Shown here: positions 17,791 through 25,636 of the stretch, one piece after another
Layout: every line of letters starts with the position of its first letter
Position numbering within the stretch: position 1 is the first letter of the stretch
Assembly: GCA_964649145.1 (NCBI GenBank)
Contig: CAZYOQ010000010.1
Coordinates: forward strand, 1 to 39,426
Direction: 5' to 3'
DNA: 39,426 nucleotides
Origin: MGBC163016 sp964649145
Lineage (GTDB): Bacteria > Actinomycetota > Coriobacteriia > Coriobacteriales > Eggerthellaceae
The notes under the pieces: generated by a model
The model's input: the letters and a program-made list of their open reading frames with translations, nothing else
Database searches by the model: none
Told to the model about the DNA's origin: nothing
Translations under genes and position numbers: made by a program

Positions 17791-19860
17791 TTAAGCAGAA
17801 CGCGAAGCTTCGTATTCAGCGATAAGCTTCTTGGTCACGTCGGCTGGAGCCTGTTCGTAGCCATCAATCACGATAGAGTAAGTACCAGACCCGCGAGTAA
17901 GCGAACGAAGGTCTTTCGTGTAGTTAATAACTTCAGCATAAGGCACACGAACCTTGATGATGGTCTCGCCCGCCTCACCGGCATCGGTACCTATAATGCG
18001 GCCACGTCTAGTCGAAATATCGCCCATAATCGCGCCTGCGTATTCCTCTGCAACCTCGATATCCATCGAAGCCATAGGCTCAAGTATGATTGCATCGGCT
18101 TTCTCGCAAGCGGCACGGAATGCTATGCGCGCAGCCGATTTAAAAGCAGCCTCGTTCGAGTCGACTGGGTGATATGAACCATCAAACACGGTGCATTTGA
18201 TATCCACCATAGGGTATCCCGCCAAGAAGCCTTCTTCCATTGCATCACGCACGCCCTTGTCTACTGCAGGAATAAGCCCGTTGGGAATAACGCCACCCTT
18301 GATAGCATCAACAAATTCGTATCCACCACCAACAAGCGGTTCAAGGCGCAGCCAGCAGTCACCGAATTGCCCTGCACCGCCGGTCTGCTTCTTGTGGCGA
18401 CCTTGAGCCTCGGCCTTCTTGCGAATGGTCTCGCGGAATGGGATTTTCACGTCAACCAGCTTCGCCTCAACGCCCGTTTGCTCTTTGAGCCTTGAAAGCA
18501 GCATATCTACCTGGGCTTCTCCCATGGTATGTACTATGGTTTGGTGGGTCTGTTCATCGCGAGAAATCTTGACGGTCGGGTCGGCCTCTGCCGATTTCGC
18601 AAGGAAGGTTCCAAGTTTGTCTTCTTCGTTTTTATTCGCCGCCTCAATAGCAACAGGGTAGAGCGATTCGGGAAGCTTAATTGGCTCGATCTGGATGTCG
18701 CCTTCCACAGAAAGAGTGTCGCCAGAACGTGTTTCAGAAAGCTTAGGCACGATAACGATGTCTCCTGCCTTAGCGCTTTTCACATCCGTAATCTCTTTGC
18801 CCATCATAATCTGAATCTTGCCGAGGCGCTCTTTCTTGCCCGTGCGGGAATTGATTAACTCAAGACCTGGCTCCAAATACCCTGAAATTACCTTCACAAA
18901 GCTCAAGCGACCAACAAACGGGTCAGAAACAGTCTTGAACACGAAGGCAGAAGGACGCTTCGTTTCATCGATCGGAATGGTCACACCGTCTGCCATCTGG
19001 CGGAAACGACCATGGCTTCTAGGATGCGGGAAATAAGTGCAAATGTCTTCAATAAGGCCTTGCACACCTTGCATGATGATGGTAGACCCAACAAAAACCG
19101 GAACGATAAGATCTTGTGCGATAGCCTTATCAAGCAAGGATTCTAGTTCTTCTTGACTTAGCTGCTCTTCCCCATCAAGGTATTTCATCATCAAATCGTC
19201 ATCGGCTTCAACCACAAGATCGCAAAGCTTATCGCGTGCGATATTGGCTGCTTCCATATATTCTTCGGGAATATCTTCTACTGTCTCGCTTTCCCCGCCA
19301 GAAGTGTGATAGCGAGCCTTCATGCGAATTACATCAATAACGCCTTTGAAGTCTTTGTCGACGCCCATAGGAATGGTCACAGCTCCAAGACGCCCGCCAA
19401 AACGAGCGTGCAAAGATGCCATTGCGGCCTCGAAATTGGCATTCTCACGGTCGATGTGGTTGATGTAAACAGCACGGGAAAGCCTCATGTTTTCTGCCTC
19501 GCGCCAAAGCCTTGTAGTCATAACTTGAGGACCTGCCACGGCATCGACCACGAAAAGAGCCATTTCTGCTGCCTGCATAGTAAAAAGAGTATCGCCGATA
19601 AAGTCGGGGTGGCCAGAAGTGTCTAGAACGTTAATCTTATAGTCCTTATAAGGAACAGGCGCGACCGATGTCGAGATAGTGAATTTCCTCTTGATTTCTT
19701 CAGGGTCGTAATCCAAATACGATTTTCCATCATGGGTAGTTCCCATGCGAGGAGTCTTACCAGACACGTACAACATGGCTTCGGCCAATGAGGTCTTCCC
19801 AGCACCATCTTGACCTACGAGTACGACATTCCTTACGTGTTCTGTGGCAGGTGCTGCCAT
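17791..19860 (-). CDS. Elongation factor G-like GTPase (FusA2 type)
   Basis: The 689-residue protein has the EF-G domain order but divergent G motifs: G1 GQDGAGKT (16-23), G3 DTSGHPDF (80-87, canonical DTPGHVDF) and G4 NHID (134-137, canonical NKMD). Domain IV-V blocks such as GGVIPNGLIPAVDKG and RGRIIGTDAGEAGETIIKVRVPYAE are conserved. These changes match the second, EF-G-like group in actinobacteria, whose exact function is not settled, rather than the canonical translocase. It is monocistronic, with its own promoter and terminator; canonical fusA would usually sit with rpsL/rpsG. ATG at 19860. Confidence 0.88.
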   Translation of the reverse strand: MAAPATEHVRNVVLVGQDGAGKTSLAEAMLYVSGKTPRMGTTHDGKSYLDYDPEEIKRKFTISTSVAPVPYKDYKINVLDTSGHPDFIGDTLFTMQAAEMALFVVDAVAGPQVMTTRLWREAENMRLSRAVYINHIDRENANFEAAMASLHARFGGRLGAVTIPMGVDKDFKGVIDVIRMKARYHTSGGESETVEDIPEEYMEAANIARDKLCDLVVEADDDLMMKYLDGEEQLSQEELESLLDKAIAQDLIVPVFVGSTIIMQGVQGLIEDICTYFPHPRSHGRFRQMADGVTIPIDETKRPSAFVFKTVSDPFVGRLSFVKVISGYLEPGLELINSRTGKKERLGKIQIMMGKEITDVKSAKAGDIVIVPKLSETRSGDTLSVEGDIQIEPIKLPESLYPVAIEAANKNEEDKLGTFLAKSAEADPTVKISRDEQTHQTIVHTMGEAQVDMLLSRLKEQTGVEAKLVDVKIPFRETIRKKAEAQGRHKKQTGGAGQFGDCWLRLEPLVGGGYEFVDAIKGGVIPNGLIPAVDKGVRDAMEEGFLAGYPMVDIKCTVFDGSYHPVDSNEAAFKSAARIAFRAACEKADAIILEPMASMDIEVAEEYAGAIMGDISTRRGRIIGTDAGEAGETIIKVRVPYAEVINYTKDLRSLTRGSGTYSIVIDGYEQAPADVTKKLIAEYEASRSA

Positions 19861-19934
19861 TTAAATCACCGTCTCTTTCGGGTTCTCGGCGCTTACCCAT
19901 ATGGCGGATGCTTTTTTGACCTTTGATCCATAGG

Positions 19935-19962
19935 GTTTTATCACTAGATAAGTTTATATCAA
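19935..19962 (-). promoter_or_regulatory. Promoter of the EF-G-like gene
   Basis: On the minus strand TTGATA (19957-19962) and TAAAAC (19935-19940) are 16 bases apart, with an extended -10 TG two bases upstream of the hexamer. It is about 75 bases before the ATG. Confidence 0.6.
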
Positions 19963-20081
19963 CTAATACTAATCCCGGCTCACTCTATGAATTGCTTTTT
20001 GCTCCCATTTGAAATCTTTTCGATTTCCAAAAGATGGCAAGTAGGATAAGGAAGGTATCTTTTGCGCTTTCTTACATAAAC

Positions 20082-20109
20082 TTGACTTTTGGCATTTTTC
20101 GAATATGAA
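20082..20109 (+). promoter_or_regulatory. Promoter of the LuxR-type HTH gene
   Basis: TTGACT (20082-20087) and TATGAA (20104-20109) are separated by 16 bases. The transcription start would lie close to 20116, giving a leader of only about 18 bases that contains AGAGGCGGGAG before the ATG. Confidence 0.6.
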
Positions 20110-20133
20110 ACTGCTTAAGAAGAGAGGCGGGAG

Positions 20134-20493
20134 ATGACAAAGAGGATTCCACCCCATATCAAGGCATCTGATATAAGAATGGGGATTGTTCTTTTAGCAG
20201 AAAAAGAGTTCGAGAGCTATAACCTAAACAGAAGGCAAAGGCAAATCGCACATAGAATGTTTTTAGGAGAATCGGGTTCGCATATTGCGAAGAAGCTTTT
20301 TATTACGCCATCCTGCGTCAGGTATCACATGTCAAATATCTACAACAAAACTAAGACGAAAAACCGTGAAGAATTCTTGCAAGCCATCTGGCAGGGAATA
20401 ATCTTTTCTAGAAAAAAGTGGAATAGCAGGGCAGATATGCGAAAAGACAGCGCCTCTTATTCCGATTTCTTCAAAGAATGGAACATCGAATAG
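20134..20493 (+). CDS. Small LuxR-type HTH transcriptional regulator
   Basis: The 119-residue protein is almost only a GerE/LuxR-type helix-turn-helix, residues about 31-90: LNRRQRQIAHRMFLGESGS, then IAKKLFITPSCVRYHMSNIY as the recognition part. It has no receiver, no autoinducer domain and no membrane domain; Eggerthellaceae LuxR proteins often carry a large membrane-spanning N-terminus, so this is a stand-alone version. ATG at 20134 follows GGCGGGAG. It is one of only two plus-strand genes and is convergent with the GlnR-like gene, ending six bases from it. The target is unknown. Confidence 0.8.
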   Translation: MTKRIPPHIKASDIRMGIVLLAEKEFESYNLNRRQRQIAHRMFLGESGSHIAKKLFITPSCVRYHMSNIYNKTKTKNREEFLQAIWQGIIFSRKKWNSRADMRKDSASYSDFFKEWNIE

Positions 20494-20499
20494 CGCCTC

Positions 20500-21171
20500 T
20501 TAGCTGTTCCAAAGATACCCTACTCCACGAACAGTCTCTAGGCGCTGCGCTAAATCGGGTCCCAGTTTTGCTCGCACGCGACGAACATGAACGTCAACAG
20601 TGCGAGAGCCGCCGTAGTAGTCAAGACCCCAAACCCGCTTCAATAACATGTCGCGCGAATAGGTTCTTCCTGGATGCGTAACAAGAAATGCTAGCAGCGC
20701 ATATTCAAGATAGGTTAAATCAAGCGGCTCATCGCCCACCTTCACCTGATAAGTGGCAAGATTGATAGACATGTTTTCTATAGTTATGAACTCTTGGGAA
20801 GTGACCTCGTTGCCTGGCCAAAGAAGCAGCCTGATTCTCGCATCGCATTCCTCAGAAGTAGCTCCATTTACGATGAAGTCAGACTTAAACTGCATCGGAA
20901 GCCTTAAATCACAAAGATGGTCGACGGGCACAATGAAGAGCGCAGAAACGCTGCCTCTTTCGGCAAGAAGCGGGGTTAAAGAGGCAATAGCGTCCTTGAC
21001 GTTTCTGCTTATCTCGTAAACAACCAGGTCGCATCCTGGGTTATGCGCAAGTAGGTTTCTAAACTGCAGAGATGAACCCGCTGTTACTTCAATATCCATC
21101 CTAGACATAACCTGCTGGAACTTATGGGCATTGTCTAGCGAGTCTGCTATGAATAAAACGCTCTTCGACAT
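20500..21171 (-). CDS. GlnR-like atypical OmpR-family regulator
   Basis: The 223-residue protein has a receiver-like N-terminal domain and a clear winged-helix DNA-binding domain (about 135-223, with LTYLEYALLAFLVTHPGRTY and GSRTVDVHVRRVRAKLG). The receiver lacks the usual acidic pair, the switch lysine is missing, and the phospho-acceptor position is Glu53 (CDLVVYEISRN), so phosphorylation is unlikely. Actinobacterial GlnR, the nitrogen regulator, is also an atypical OmpR protein. Its ATG overlaps the glnA stop (ATGA), so it is translationally coupled to glutamine synthetase, which strongly suggests nitrogen control. The GlnR name is inference from this context. Confidence 0.8.
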   Translation of the reverse strand: MSKSVLFIADSLDNAHKFQQVMSRMDIEVTAGSSLQFRNLLAHNPGCDLVVYEISRNVKDAIASLTPLLAERGSVSALFIVPVDHLCDLRLPMQFKSDFIVNGATSEECDARIRLLLWPGNEVTSQEFITIENMSINLATYQVKVGDEPLDLTYLEYALLAFLVTHPGRTYSRDMLLKRVWGLDYYGGSRTVDVHVRRVRAKLGPDLAQRLETVRGVGYLWNS

Positions 21172-22529
21172 CAGAGCACCGCCAAATATCTATCAAGTTC
21201 CCATTTAGAGACCATTTGCTGGTATTCGGCCCAATCAGCGCTTTTTGCACGAAGCAGGTATTCGTGCACATGTTCCCCAAGAACGCCTTTCATAAAATCG
21301 CTATCCCGAAACTCATCTATTGCCTCGCCCAGGGTTGAAGGAAGAGTATCCACCCCAAGCTCGTTAATCTCGACTTTAGGCATACCAAAGAAGTCATATG
21401 CCTCTTTGGGATCCGGAAGTTCAATCTTGCGATTAATGCCATCAAGACCCGCAGCCAACATACTTGCAAACGCAAGATACGGGTTAGCTGCTGGGTCAGG
21501 GTTTCGAAGTTCGATACGGCAGGCGTCTTCTGAGCTTGGCCTGTATCCTGGAATCCTGACAATGGTCGAACGGTTGTGCCTTGCCCACGCAATTACAGAA
21601 GGCGCGTTCATGCCGGCCGCCAGGCGTTTATATGAATTTACATACTGGTTACTTATAAGCGACATCTCTCGCGAATGCTCAAGTACACCTGCAATGAAAT
21701 TCTTAGCCACGCCTGACAAGTTATAACCCGACGGGTCTTTATCGTCGAAGAAAGCATTATTGCCATTGTCGTCAAAGAGACTGAAATGCAGATGCATTCC
21801 GCTTCCGGGAACGCCTGAAATTGGCTTCGGCATGAAAGATGCAAAAACGCCGTGCTTGCTTGCAATCTCTTTCACAACTAGCTTATAAGTCATAACTGAA
21901 TCGGCCATCGAAAGCGCATCGGAATAGCGCAAGTTTATTTTGTGCTGCGAGGGAGCACTTGCATGATGCGAGAATTCAACAGGAATTCCCATCATTTCAA
22001 GAGTTAAAACGGTATCACGGCGAAGATCACTTGCATAATCAAGCGAAGTCAAGTCAAAAGACGAACCGCCATCTAGCGTTGTAGGGCTCTTATCGTCCTT
22101 GAAATAAAAGAATTCGATCTGACATCCAACATTGAAGGTGAAGCCCGCATCTGAAGCTTTGAGTATCTGCTTTTGGAGGATATAGCGAGGGTCCGCATCG
22201 AAAGGCTGACCGTTTGGTTTCTTGACATTGCAAAACATCCTTGCAACCGCATTCGATTCTGGCCGCCACGGAAGCACCTGGAAGGTACTCGCGTCTGGAA
22301 ACGCGAGGATGTCGGAGTCTTGTGTAGTGGAAAAGCCCTTAATGCTAGAGCCATCAAAGCCCATGCCGTCCAAGAAGGCATTCTCTACTTCGCCTGGCAC
22401 TACAGCAAACGATTTCATATTGCCAAGGACGTCGGTGAACCAGCAGCGCAGAAAATGCACGTCACGATTCTTGATCGTTTTCAGAACAAAGTCTTGTTGT
22501 GGATTATCTAGCAAATCGTCCTCTTTCAT
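21171..22529 (-). CDS. glnA: Glutamine synthetase type I
   Basis: This enzyme makes glutamine from glutamate, ammonium and ATP. The 452-residue product has GFDGSSIKGF, SGMHLHFSLF, the ATP-binding NAPSVIAWARHNRS and RIELRNPDPAANPYLAFA. The adenylylation motif of GSI-beta enzymes (NLYDLPPEE) is absent at the C-terminus, which looks GSI-alpha-like, so feedback and transcriptional control are expected. The start is ATG at 22529, five bases after GGAGG; an upstream in-frame TTG at 22541 overlaps that ribosome binding site and is rejected. The GlnR-like gene overlaps its stop codon. A weak promoter candidate (TTAATT/ACATAT) lies in 22560-22600. Confidence 0.96.
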   Translation of the reverse strand: MKEDDLLDNPQQDFVLKTIKNRDVHFLRCWFTDVLGNMKSFAVVPGEVENAFLDGMGFDGSSIKGFSTTQDSDILAFPDASTFQVLPWRPESNAVARMFCNVKKPNGQPFDADPRYILQKQILKASDAGFTFNVGCQIEFFYFKDDKSPTTLDGGSSFDLTSLDYASDLRRDTVLTLEMMGIPVEFSHHASAPSQHKINLRYSDALSMADSVMTYKLVVKEIASKHGVFASFMPKPISGVPGSGMHLHFSLFDDNGNNAFFDDKDPSGYNLSGVAKNFIAGVLEHSREMSLISNQYVNSYKRLAAGMNAPSVIAWARHNRSTIVRIPGYRPSSEDACRIELRNPDPAANPYLAFASMLAAGLDGINRKIELPDPKEAYDFFGMPKVEINELGVDTLPSTLGEAIDEFRDSDFMKGVLGEHVHEYLLRAKSADWAEYQQMVSKWELDRYLAVL

Positions 22530-22609
22530 GTTTTCCTCCAAACATGACTAGCTTCGATTACCTCAAATGATATCAATATGTGCTCAGGCACACCCACTAA
22601 TTAACCATC

Positions 22610-22644
22610 CTGAAATATAAAGGGCTCGCATTTAAGCGAGCCCT
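22610..22644 (-). terminator. Rho-independent terminator of rpmE
   Basis: A 9-bp perfect stem (22636-22644 with 22621-22629, six-base loop) is followed on the minus strand by UUAUAUUUC. It lies 35 bases past the rpmE stop and before the glnA leader. Confidence 0.8.
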
Positions 22645-22678
22645 AAGTGTTTCTTGCTTTTAGCTTGTATGCTTTGCG

Positions 22679-23185
22679 CTATTCAGCGGCAGCCTCAGCT
22701 GAATCGGCAGTCGCCTCTTCTGCAGCCTCTGGTGCTTCTGTAGCAGTTTCAGCCTTAGCAGCTTCGTCCTTAACTTCGGTGTTTGGCTCTTCAGTAGCGC
22801 CCTCGGCTTCAGCTTGCGAAGCCTCACGAGCAGCCTGTGCAGCCGCCTCTTCTTCAAACTTAGCCTTGCGGGCAGCCTTTTCTGCAGCCTTAGCCTCACG
22901 AGCTGCCTTCTTAGCAGCCTCGGCCTCGGCTACCTTGGCGGCGCGCTGTGCTTTCTTGGCGGCCTCACGTGCAGCAACGGTTTCAGTCGCGGAACCAAAG
23001 CGGTCGGCAAAACGCTGAACACGGCCACCAGTATCAATAAGCTTCTGGGTTCCAGAATAGAATGGGTGGCATACGTTGCAAATGTCCAGCTTGAGTTCTG
23101 GCTTGGTGGAACGGGTCTTAAACTCGTTTCCGCAGCTGCACTTAACAGTGCATTCCACGTACTGTGGATGGATGTCTTTTTTCAT
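22679..23185 (-). CDS. rpmE: Ribosomal protein L31 with long Ala/Glu/Lys tail
   Basis: The first 70 residues are a standard zinc-binding L31 of the large ribosomal subunit: MKKDIHPQYVECTVKCSCGN with Cys16, Cys18, Cys36 and Cys39 as zinc ligands, and FYSGTQKLIDTGGRVQRFADRFG. Usual L31 ends near here, but this protein continues for about 98 residues of Ala, Glu and Lys, most likely a long charged helix turning acidic at the end. Start is ATG behind AGGAGTAACCA. It is monocistronic with its own terminator. Confidence 0.93.
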   Translation of the reverse strand: MKKDIHPQYVECTVKCSCGNEFKTRSTKPELKLDICNVCHPFYSGTQKLIDTGGRVQRFADRFGSATETVAAREAAKKAQRAAKVAEAEAAKKAAREAKAAEKAARKAKFEEEAAAQAAREASQAEAEGATEEPNTEVKDEAAKAETATEAPEAAEEATADSAEAAAE

Positions 23186-23249
23186 TGGTTACTCCTAATC
23201 TATGCGCCTTGGTTTCCGAACAAGGCAAGACAGATTGCCAATGATACCA

Positions 23250-23630
23250 CTACAGATCAGTTTTCCACAAGCCGTGAATATTGCAGAATTCATAGACGCT
23301 TACAGGTTGTTCGCCCTCGCCCAAATAGAAGTCGCAGCAAGGTTGATCTGTAGGTGTAAGCGGGTGAATTTCGTAGGAATCTCGTTTGAGGAGGCAAATG
23401 AACTGGATGTAGTGGTCATCAGTCATTGGATGGTCCACACTTCCAACATTTACGTGCACCTTGCTGCCTTCAACCGACACCACAGGCACATGCTTTTCAA
23501 GCGCTGCGTCCTGACTTCCGGCGGCAAGCTCGACCATCGGCTCGCCACAGCAAACCATTGGCACTCCCGCATCGTAGACCTTAATGGCAATATTTCCGCA
23601 ATGTGTGCATCTGTAAAATTTGACCTGCAT
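23250..23630 (-). CDS. dfx: Desulfoferrodoxin (superoxide reductase, 2Fe type)
   Basis: The enzyme reduces superoxide to peroxide without releasing oxygen, typical of anaerobes. The 126-residue product has an N-terminal desulforedoxin domain with the centre I ligands Cys8, Cys11, Cys27 and Cys28 and the catalytic centre II ligands His47 (EKHVP), His67, His73, Cys116 and His119 (FCNIHGLWK). All expected ligands are present. ATG at 23630 follows GAGGAGCCAGAT. Its upstream region is occupied by the 150-bp inverted-repeat element, which may carry or disrupt its promoter. Confidence 0.95.
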   Translation of the reverse strand: MQVKFYRCTHCGNIAIKVYDAGVPMVCCGEPMVELAAGSQDAALEKHVPVVSVEGSKVHVNVGSVDHPMTDDHYIQFICLLKRDSYEIHPLTPTDQPCCDFYLGEGEQPVSVYEFCNIHGLWKTDL

Positions 23631-23667
23631 ATCTGGCTCCTCTCTTTCGCCTCCAGGACAATTGCCC

Positions 23668-23817
23668 TGATGAAGGGTCGCGCATTTAACTATTTGGCGA
23701 GATTACAAGATAAGCCAAAGCACATGAGAGATCCATTTTTGCGATAATTATTTCGCAAAAATTAGCTCGAATGTGCGACGCGACGAGCTAAATAGTTAAA
23801 TGCGCGACCCTTCATCA
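23668..23817. mobile_element. 150-bp element with 28-bp perfect inverted ends (MITE-like)
   Basis: Bases 23668-23695 and 23790-23817 are perfect reverse complements over 28 bases, enclosing 94 bases. The interior holds further dyads: 9-bp 23736-23744 with 23753-23761, and 8-bp 23762-23769 with 23784-23791. It has no coding potential and fills the gap between lgt and dfx. The size and long perfect ends resemble a non-autonomous miniature transposable element, but no target duplication is obvious, so a structured RNA or bidirectional terminator is an alternative. Confidence 0.55.
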
Positions 23818-23849
23818 CAAGCATGGATGACCTTTCATTTGCAGCATGA

Positions 23850-24689
23850 TTATTGTGCATCAACTTGAGAATCTTTGGTACATCCAATTTGGGGCAGTTT
23901 CTTTTTTCTTGCGTAAGCCAGCAAGACAATGCCAGCTATAAGAAGAGGAACAGACAACACCATCCCCATCGTAAGCCACCCACCAAACAGATATCCAATT
24001 TGAGAGTCGGGTTGGCGAACGAATTCAATCAAAAACCTGAATACGCCATACATCACAAGAAACACGCCTGTAAATGTGCCTCTGGGTCGCGGAGGTACCT
24101 TGCGCGACAAAATCATAAGCACGCAAAAAATCACAAGCCCCTCAAGCACACCTTCGTAAAGCTGAGAAGGGTGTCTAGCTATATTTCCAGCCTCGCCTCC
24201 GAAAACAACGCCCCAGGGAAGGTCGGTTGGTGCCCCCCAAAGCTCGCCATTTATAAAGTTTGCGCATCGCCCGAAGAAAAGCCCTATCGAACCGGCAATA
24301 ACGCCAAGGTCGGTAAGGGTCAAATACGCTGCTCCTGTAAGCTTGGAGGCAAGTATTCCCGCAATCAATGCGCCAATAAGGCCGCCATGGAAACTCATTC
24401 CGCCTTGGTTGATCGCGAAAAACTCTAGCGGGTGTTCGAAATAGTATCCATTTCCGTAGAAGACGCAATAGCCTATACGAGCGCCAAGAATCACGCCAAT
24501 CATCACACAAACCATAACGGTAAGCAAGTTATCGGAATTGAAGTTAAGCTTCCAGCGCTTTGCCACCCGCCACAAAATGAAGGCCGCTAGCGCAAAGCCC
24601 AATACATACGCAAGCCCATACCAGCGCACAGAAAATGAGCCTATACTAAAGGCTACTGGATCGATAAGATGATAAAGAGAGTCAAGCAT
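23850..24689 (-). CDS. lgt: Prolipoprotein diacylglyceryl transferase
   Basis: This membrane enzyme transfers diacylglycerol to the lipobox cysteine of prelipoproteins, such as the small lipoprotein in this window. The 279-residue product has about seven transmembrane helices, an RWYGLAYVLGF segment, MSFHGGLIGALIAG and the signature GRCANFINGELWG. The ATG at 24689 is preferred over a TTG at 24722 because it gives the usual family N-terminus and lies four bases after the stop of the upstream gene, suggesting re-initiation; no Shine-Dalgarno is clear for either. It is last in an operon beginning with the NifU-like gene. Confidence 0.95.
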   Translation of the reverse strand: MLDSLYHLIDPVAFSIGSFSVRWYGLAYVLGFALAAFILWRVAKRWKLNFNSDNLLTVMVCVMIGVILGARIGYCVFYGNGYYFEHPLEFFAINQGGMSFHGGLIGALIAGILASKLTGAAYLTLTDLGVIAGSIGLFFGRCANFINGELWGAPTDLPWGVVFGGEAGNIARHPSQLYEGVLEGLVIFCVLMILSRKVPPRPRGTFTGVFLVMYGVFRFLIEFVRQPDSQIGYLFGGWLTMGMVLSVPLLIAGIVLLAYARKKKLPQIGCTKDSQVDAQ

Positions 24690-24693
24690 CAAG

Positions 24694-24924
24694 CTAGATA
24701 TTCTTACCCATTCCAGCCCCAATCTCTTTGGCAGCTTGTTCTACTTCTCCTAGAAGCTCGCGCGGAATGGGCTGGATGGAAGAAATCTTTTGTGAACAGT
24801 TCGGGCAAGTCATGGTGAACAGGCCTAAGTCTTTGCGAATAACCATAAGCGCGCTGTAGTTTAGCGGGTTTAGGTCACGCATCCCGCAAGAAGGACAATC
24901 CAGCATGTATCCGTAATTAGCCAT
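24694..24924 (-). CDS. Small zinc-ribbon-like protein
   Basis: The 76-residue product has two CxxC pairs (CPSCG near residue 10 and CPNCS near residue 40), a classic spacing for a small zinc ribbon, followed by a short helical tail (ELLGEVEQAAKEIGAG). No family is recognised. It sits eight bases after the Cys-rich gene and five before the lgt start, in the same operon. A nucleic-acid or protein contact role is possible but not shown. Confidence 0.75.
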   Translation of the reverse strand: MANYGYMLDCPSCGMRDLNPLNYSALMVIRKDLGLFTMTCPNCSQKISSIQPIPRELLGEVEQAAKEIGAGMGKNI

Positions 24925-24932
24925 GACAAGCC

Positions 24933-25226
24933 TTAAAGCAAGAACCTATTGGGGTTTCCCTGCCTTTTGAAATCGGCAGGCCTATCTGCGATATCGGGGC
25001 CAAACTTAAGAAAATGCGTGCAAAAGCGACATATTTCTTTTAACGCCATATCGTAATCGCGGTCGGGGTTTAATAAAACGGAGAAATCAGAGCAAACCTC
25101 GTGTGTGGGAAGAGTGCATGCCGCATAATGACAGTCGGCTGGGCAAGGTTCACCCGGCACATTGTGCGGGCACCTACCCATCATCTCATCGTCGCAACCC
25201 CTTCTAGCCCAACACTTGGCAACCAT
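24933..25226 (-). CDS. Cysteine-rich small protein
   Basis: The 97-residue product has nine cysteines, seven of them in the first 45 residues (CWARRGC, RCPHNVPGEPCPADC, AACTLP, VCSDF) and a CxxC at about 66-69 (CRFC). No signal peptide or membrane segment is visible, so it is probably cytoplasmic and binds a metal or Fe-S cluster. No family is recognised. ATG follows GGAGAAATC. It is placed 18 bases after the NifU-like gene, which makes an Fe-S link attractive, though this is inference. Confidence 0.75.
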   Translation of the reverse strand: MVAKCWARRGCDDEMMGRCPHNVPGEPCPADCHYAACTLPTHEVCSDFSVLLNPDRDYDMALKEICRFCTHFLKFGPDIADRPADFKRQGNPNRFLL

Positions 25227-25244
25227 GATTTCTCCGTTAAGAAA

Positions 25245-25505
25245 TTATTGGAAGTTAGCCAAAAATTCTTCAGGCATATCGGCAGGGACTACCGAAGCCA
25301 CGCCTTCAACACGATCCTTCAGTACGCGCTCAACGCCCTGTGAAAGCGTGATCTGCGACATTGGGCAACCTTGGCATGCACCTTGAAGCTGAACCTTCAC
25401 AACTCCATCATCGGTGACTTCCACAAGTTCGATGTCTCCGCCATCTGCCTGAAGGCTTGGGCGAATAGCGTCAAGAACCTCGGCTACCTTTTCCTTATCT
25501 ACCAT
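25245..25505 (-). CDS. NifU C-terminal domain protein (Fe-S scaffold)
   Basis: The 86-residue product is the Nfu-type domain that carries or assembles Fe-S clusters: LDAIRPSLQADGGDIELVEV, then the cluster-binding CxxC in GACQGCPMSQITLSQGVE. ATG at 25505 follows AAGGAGGAGGAGAA, an exceptionally strong site, and is preferred to an upstream ATG at 25544 without one. It heads a run with the Cys-rich protein, the zinc-ribbon protein and lgt. Upstream is a bulged dyad (25570-25592) and an extended -10 (TGATATTAT) on the minus strand. Confidence 0.93.
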   Translation of the reverse strand: MVDKEKVAEVLDAIRPSLQADGGDIELVEVTDDGVVKVQLQGACQGCPMSQITLSQGVERVLKDRVEGVASVVPADMPEEFLANFQ

Positions 25506-25569
25506 TTCTCCTCCTCCTTGGTAAACGCCATGTCTGGCATGCATAATATCATACGCATTAAGTCGAATT

Positions 25570-25592
25570 TCGCTTGATTAAAATCATAGCGA
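25570..25592. promoter_or_regulatory. Dyad upstream of the NifU-like gene
   Basis: TCGCT TGATT, two bases, then AATCA, one extra base and AGCGA form a 10-bp dyad with a single bulge, about 65-90 bases upstream of the NifU start. It could be an operator for an Fe-S or oxygen-stress regulator. Only the symmetry is seen; the regulator is unknown. Confidence 0.3.
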
Positions 25593-25636
25593 AAATGCAA
25601 AATTAGCTGGTCAATCTTGGTAGAACTTAAGATAAG

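Noticed and set aside
19969..20157. 62-codon minus-strand ORF
   Set aside because: It covers the promoters of the LuxR-type gene and has no ribosome binding site.
22814..23747. Plus-strand ORFs of about 180 codons
   Set aside because: They are shadows of the L31 tail, of dfx and of the inverted-repeat element.
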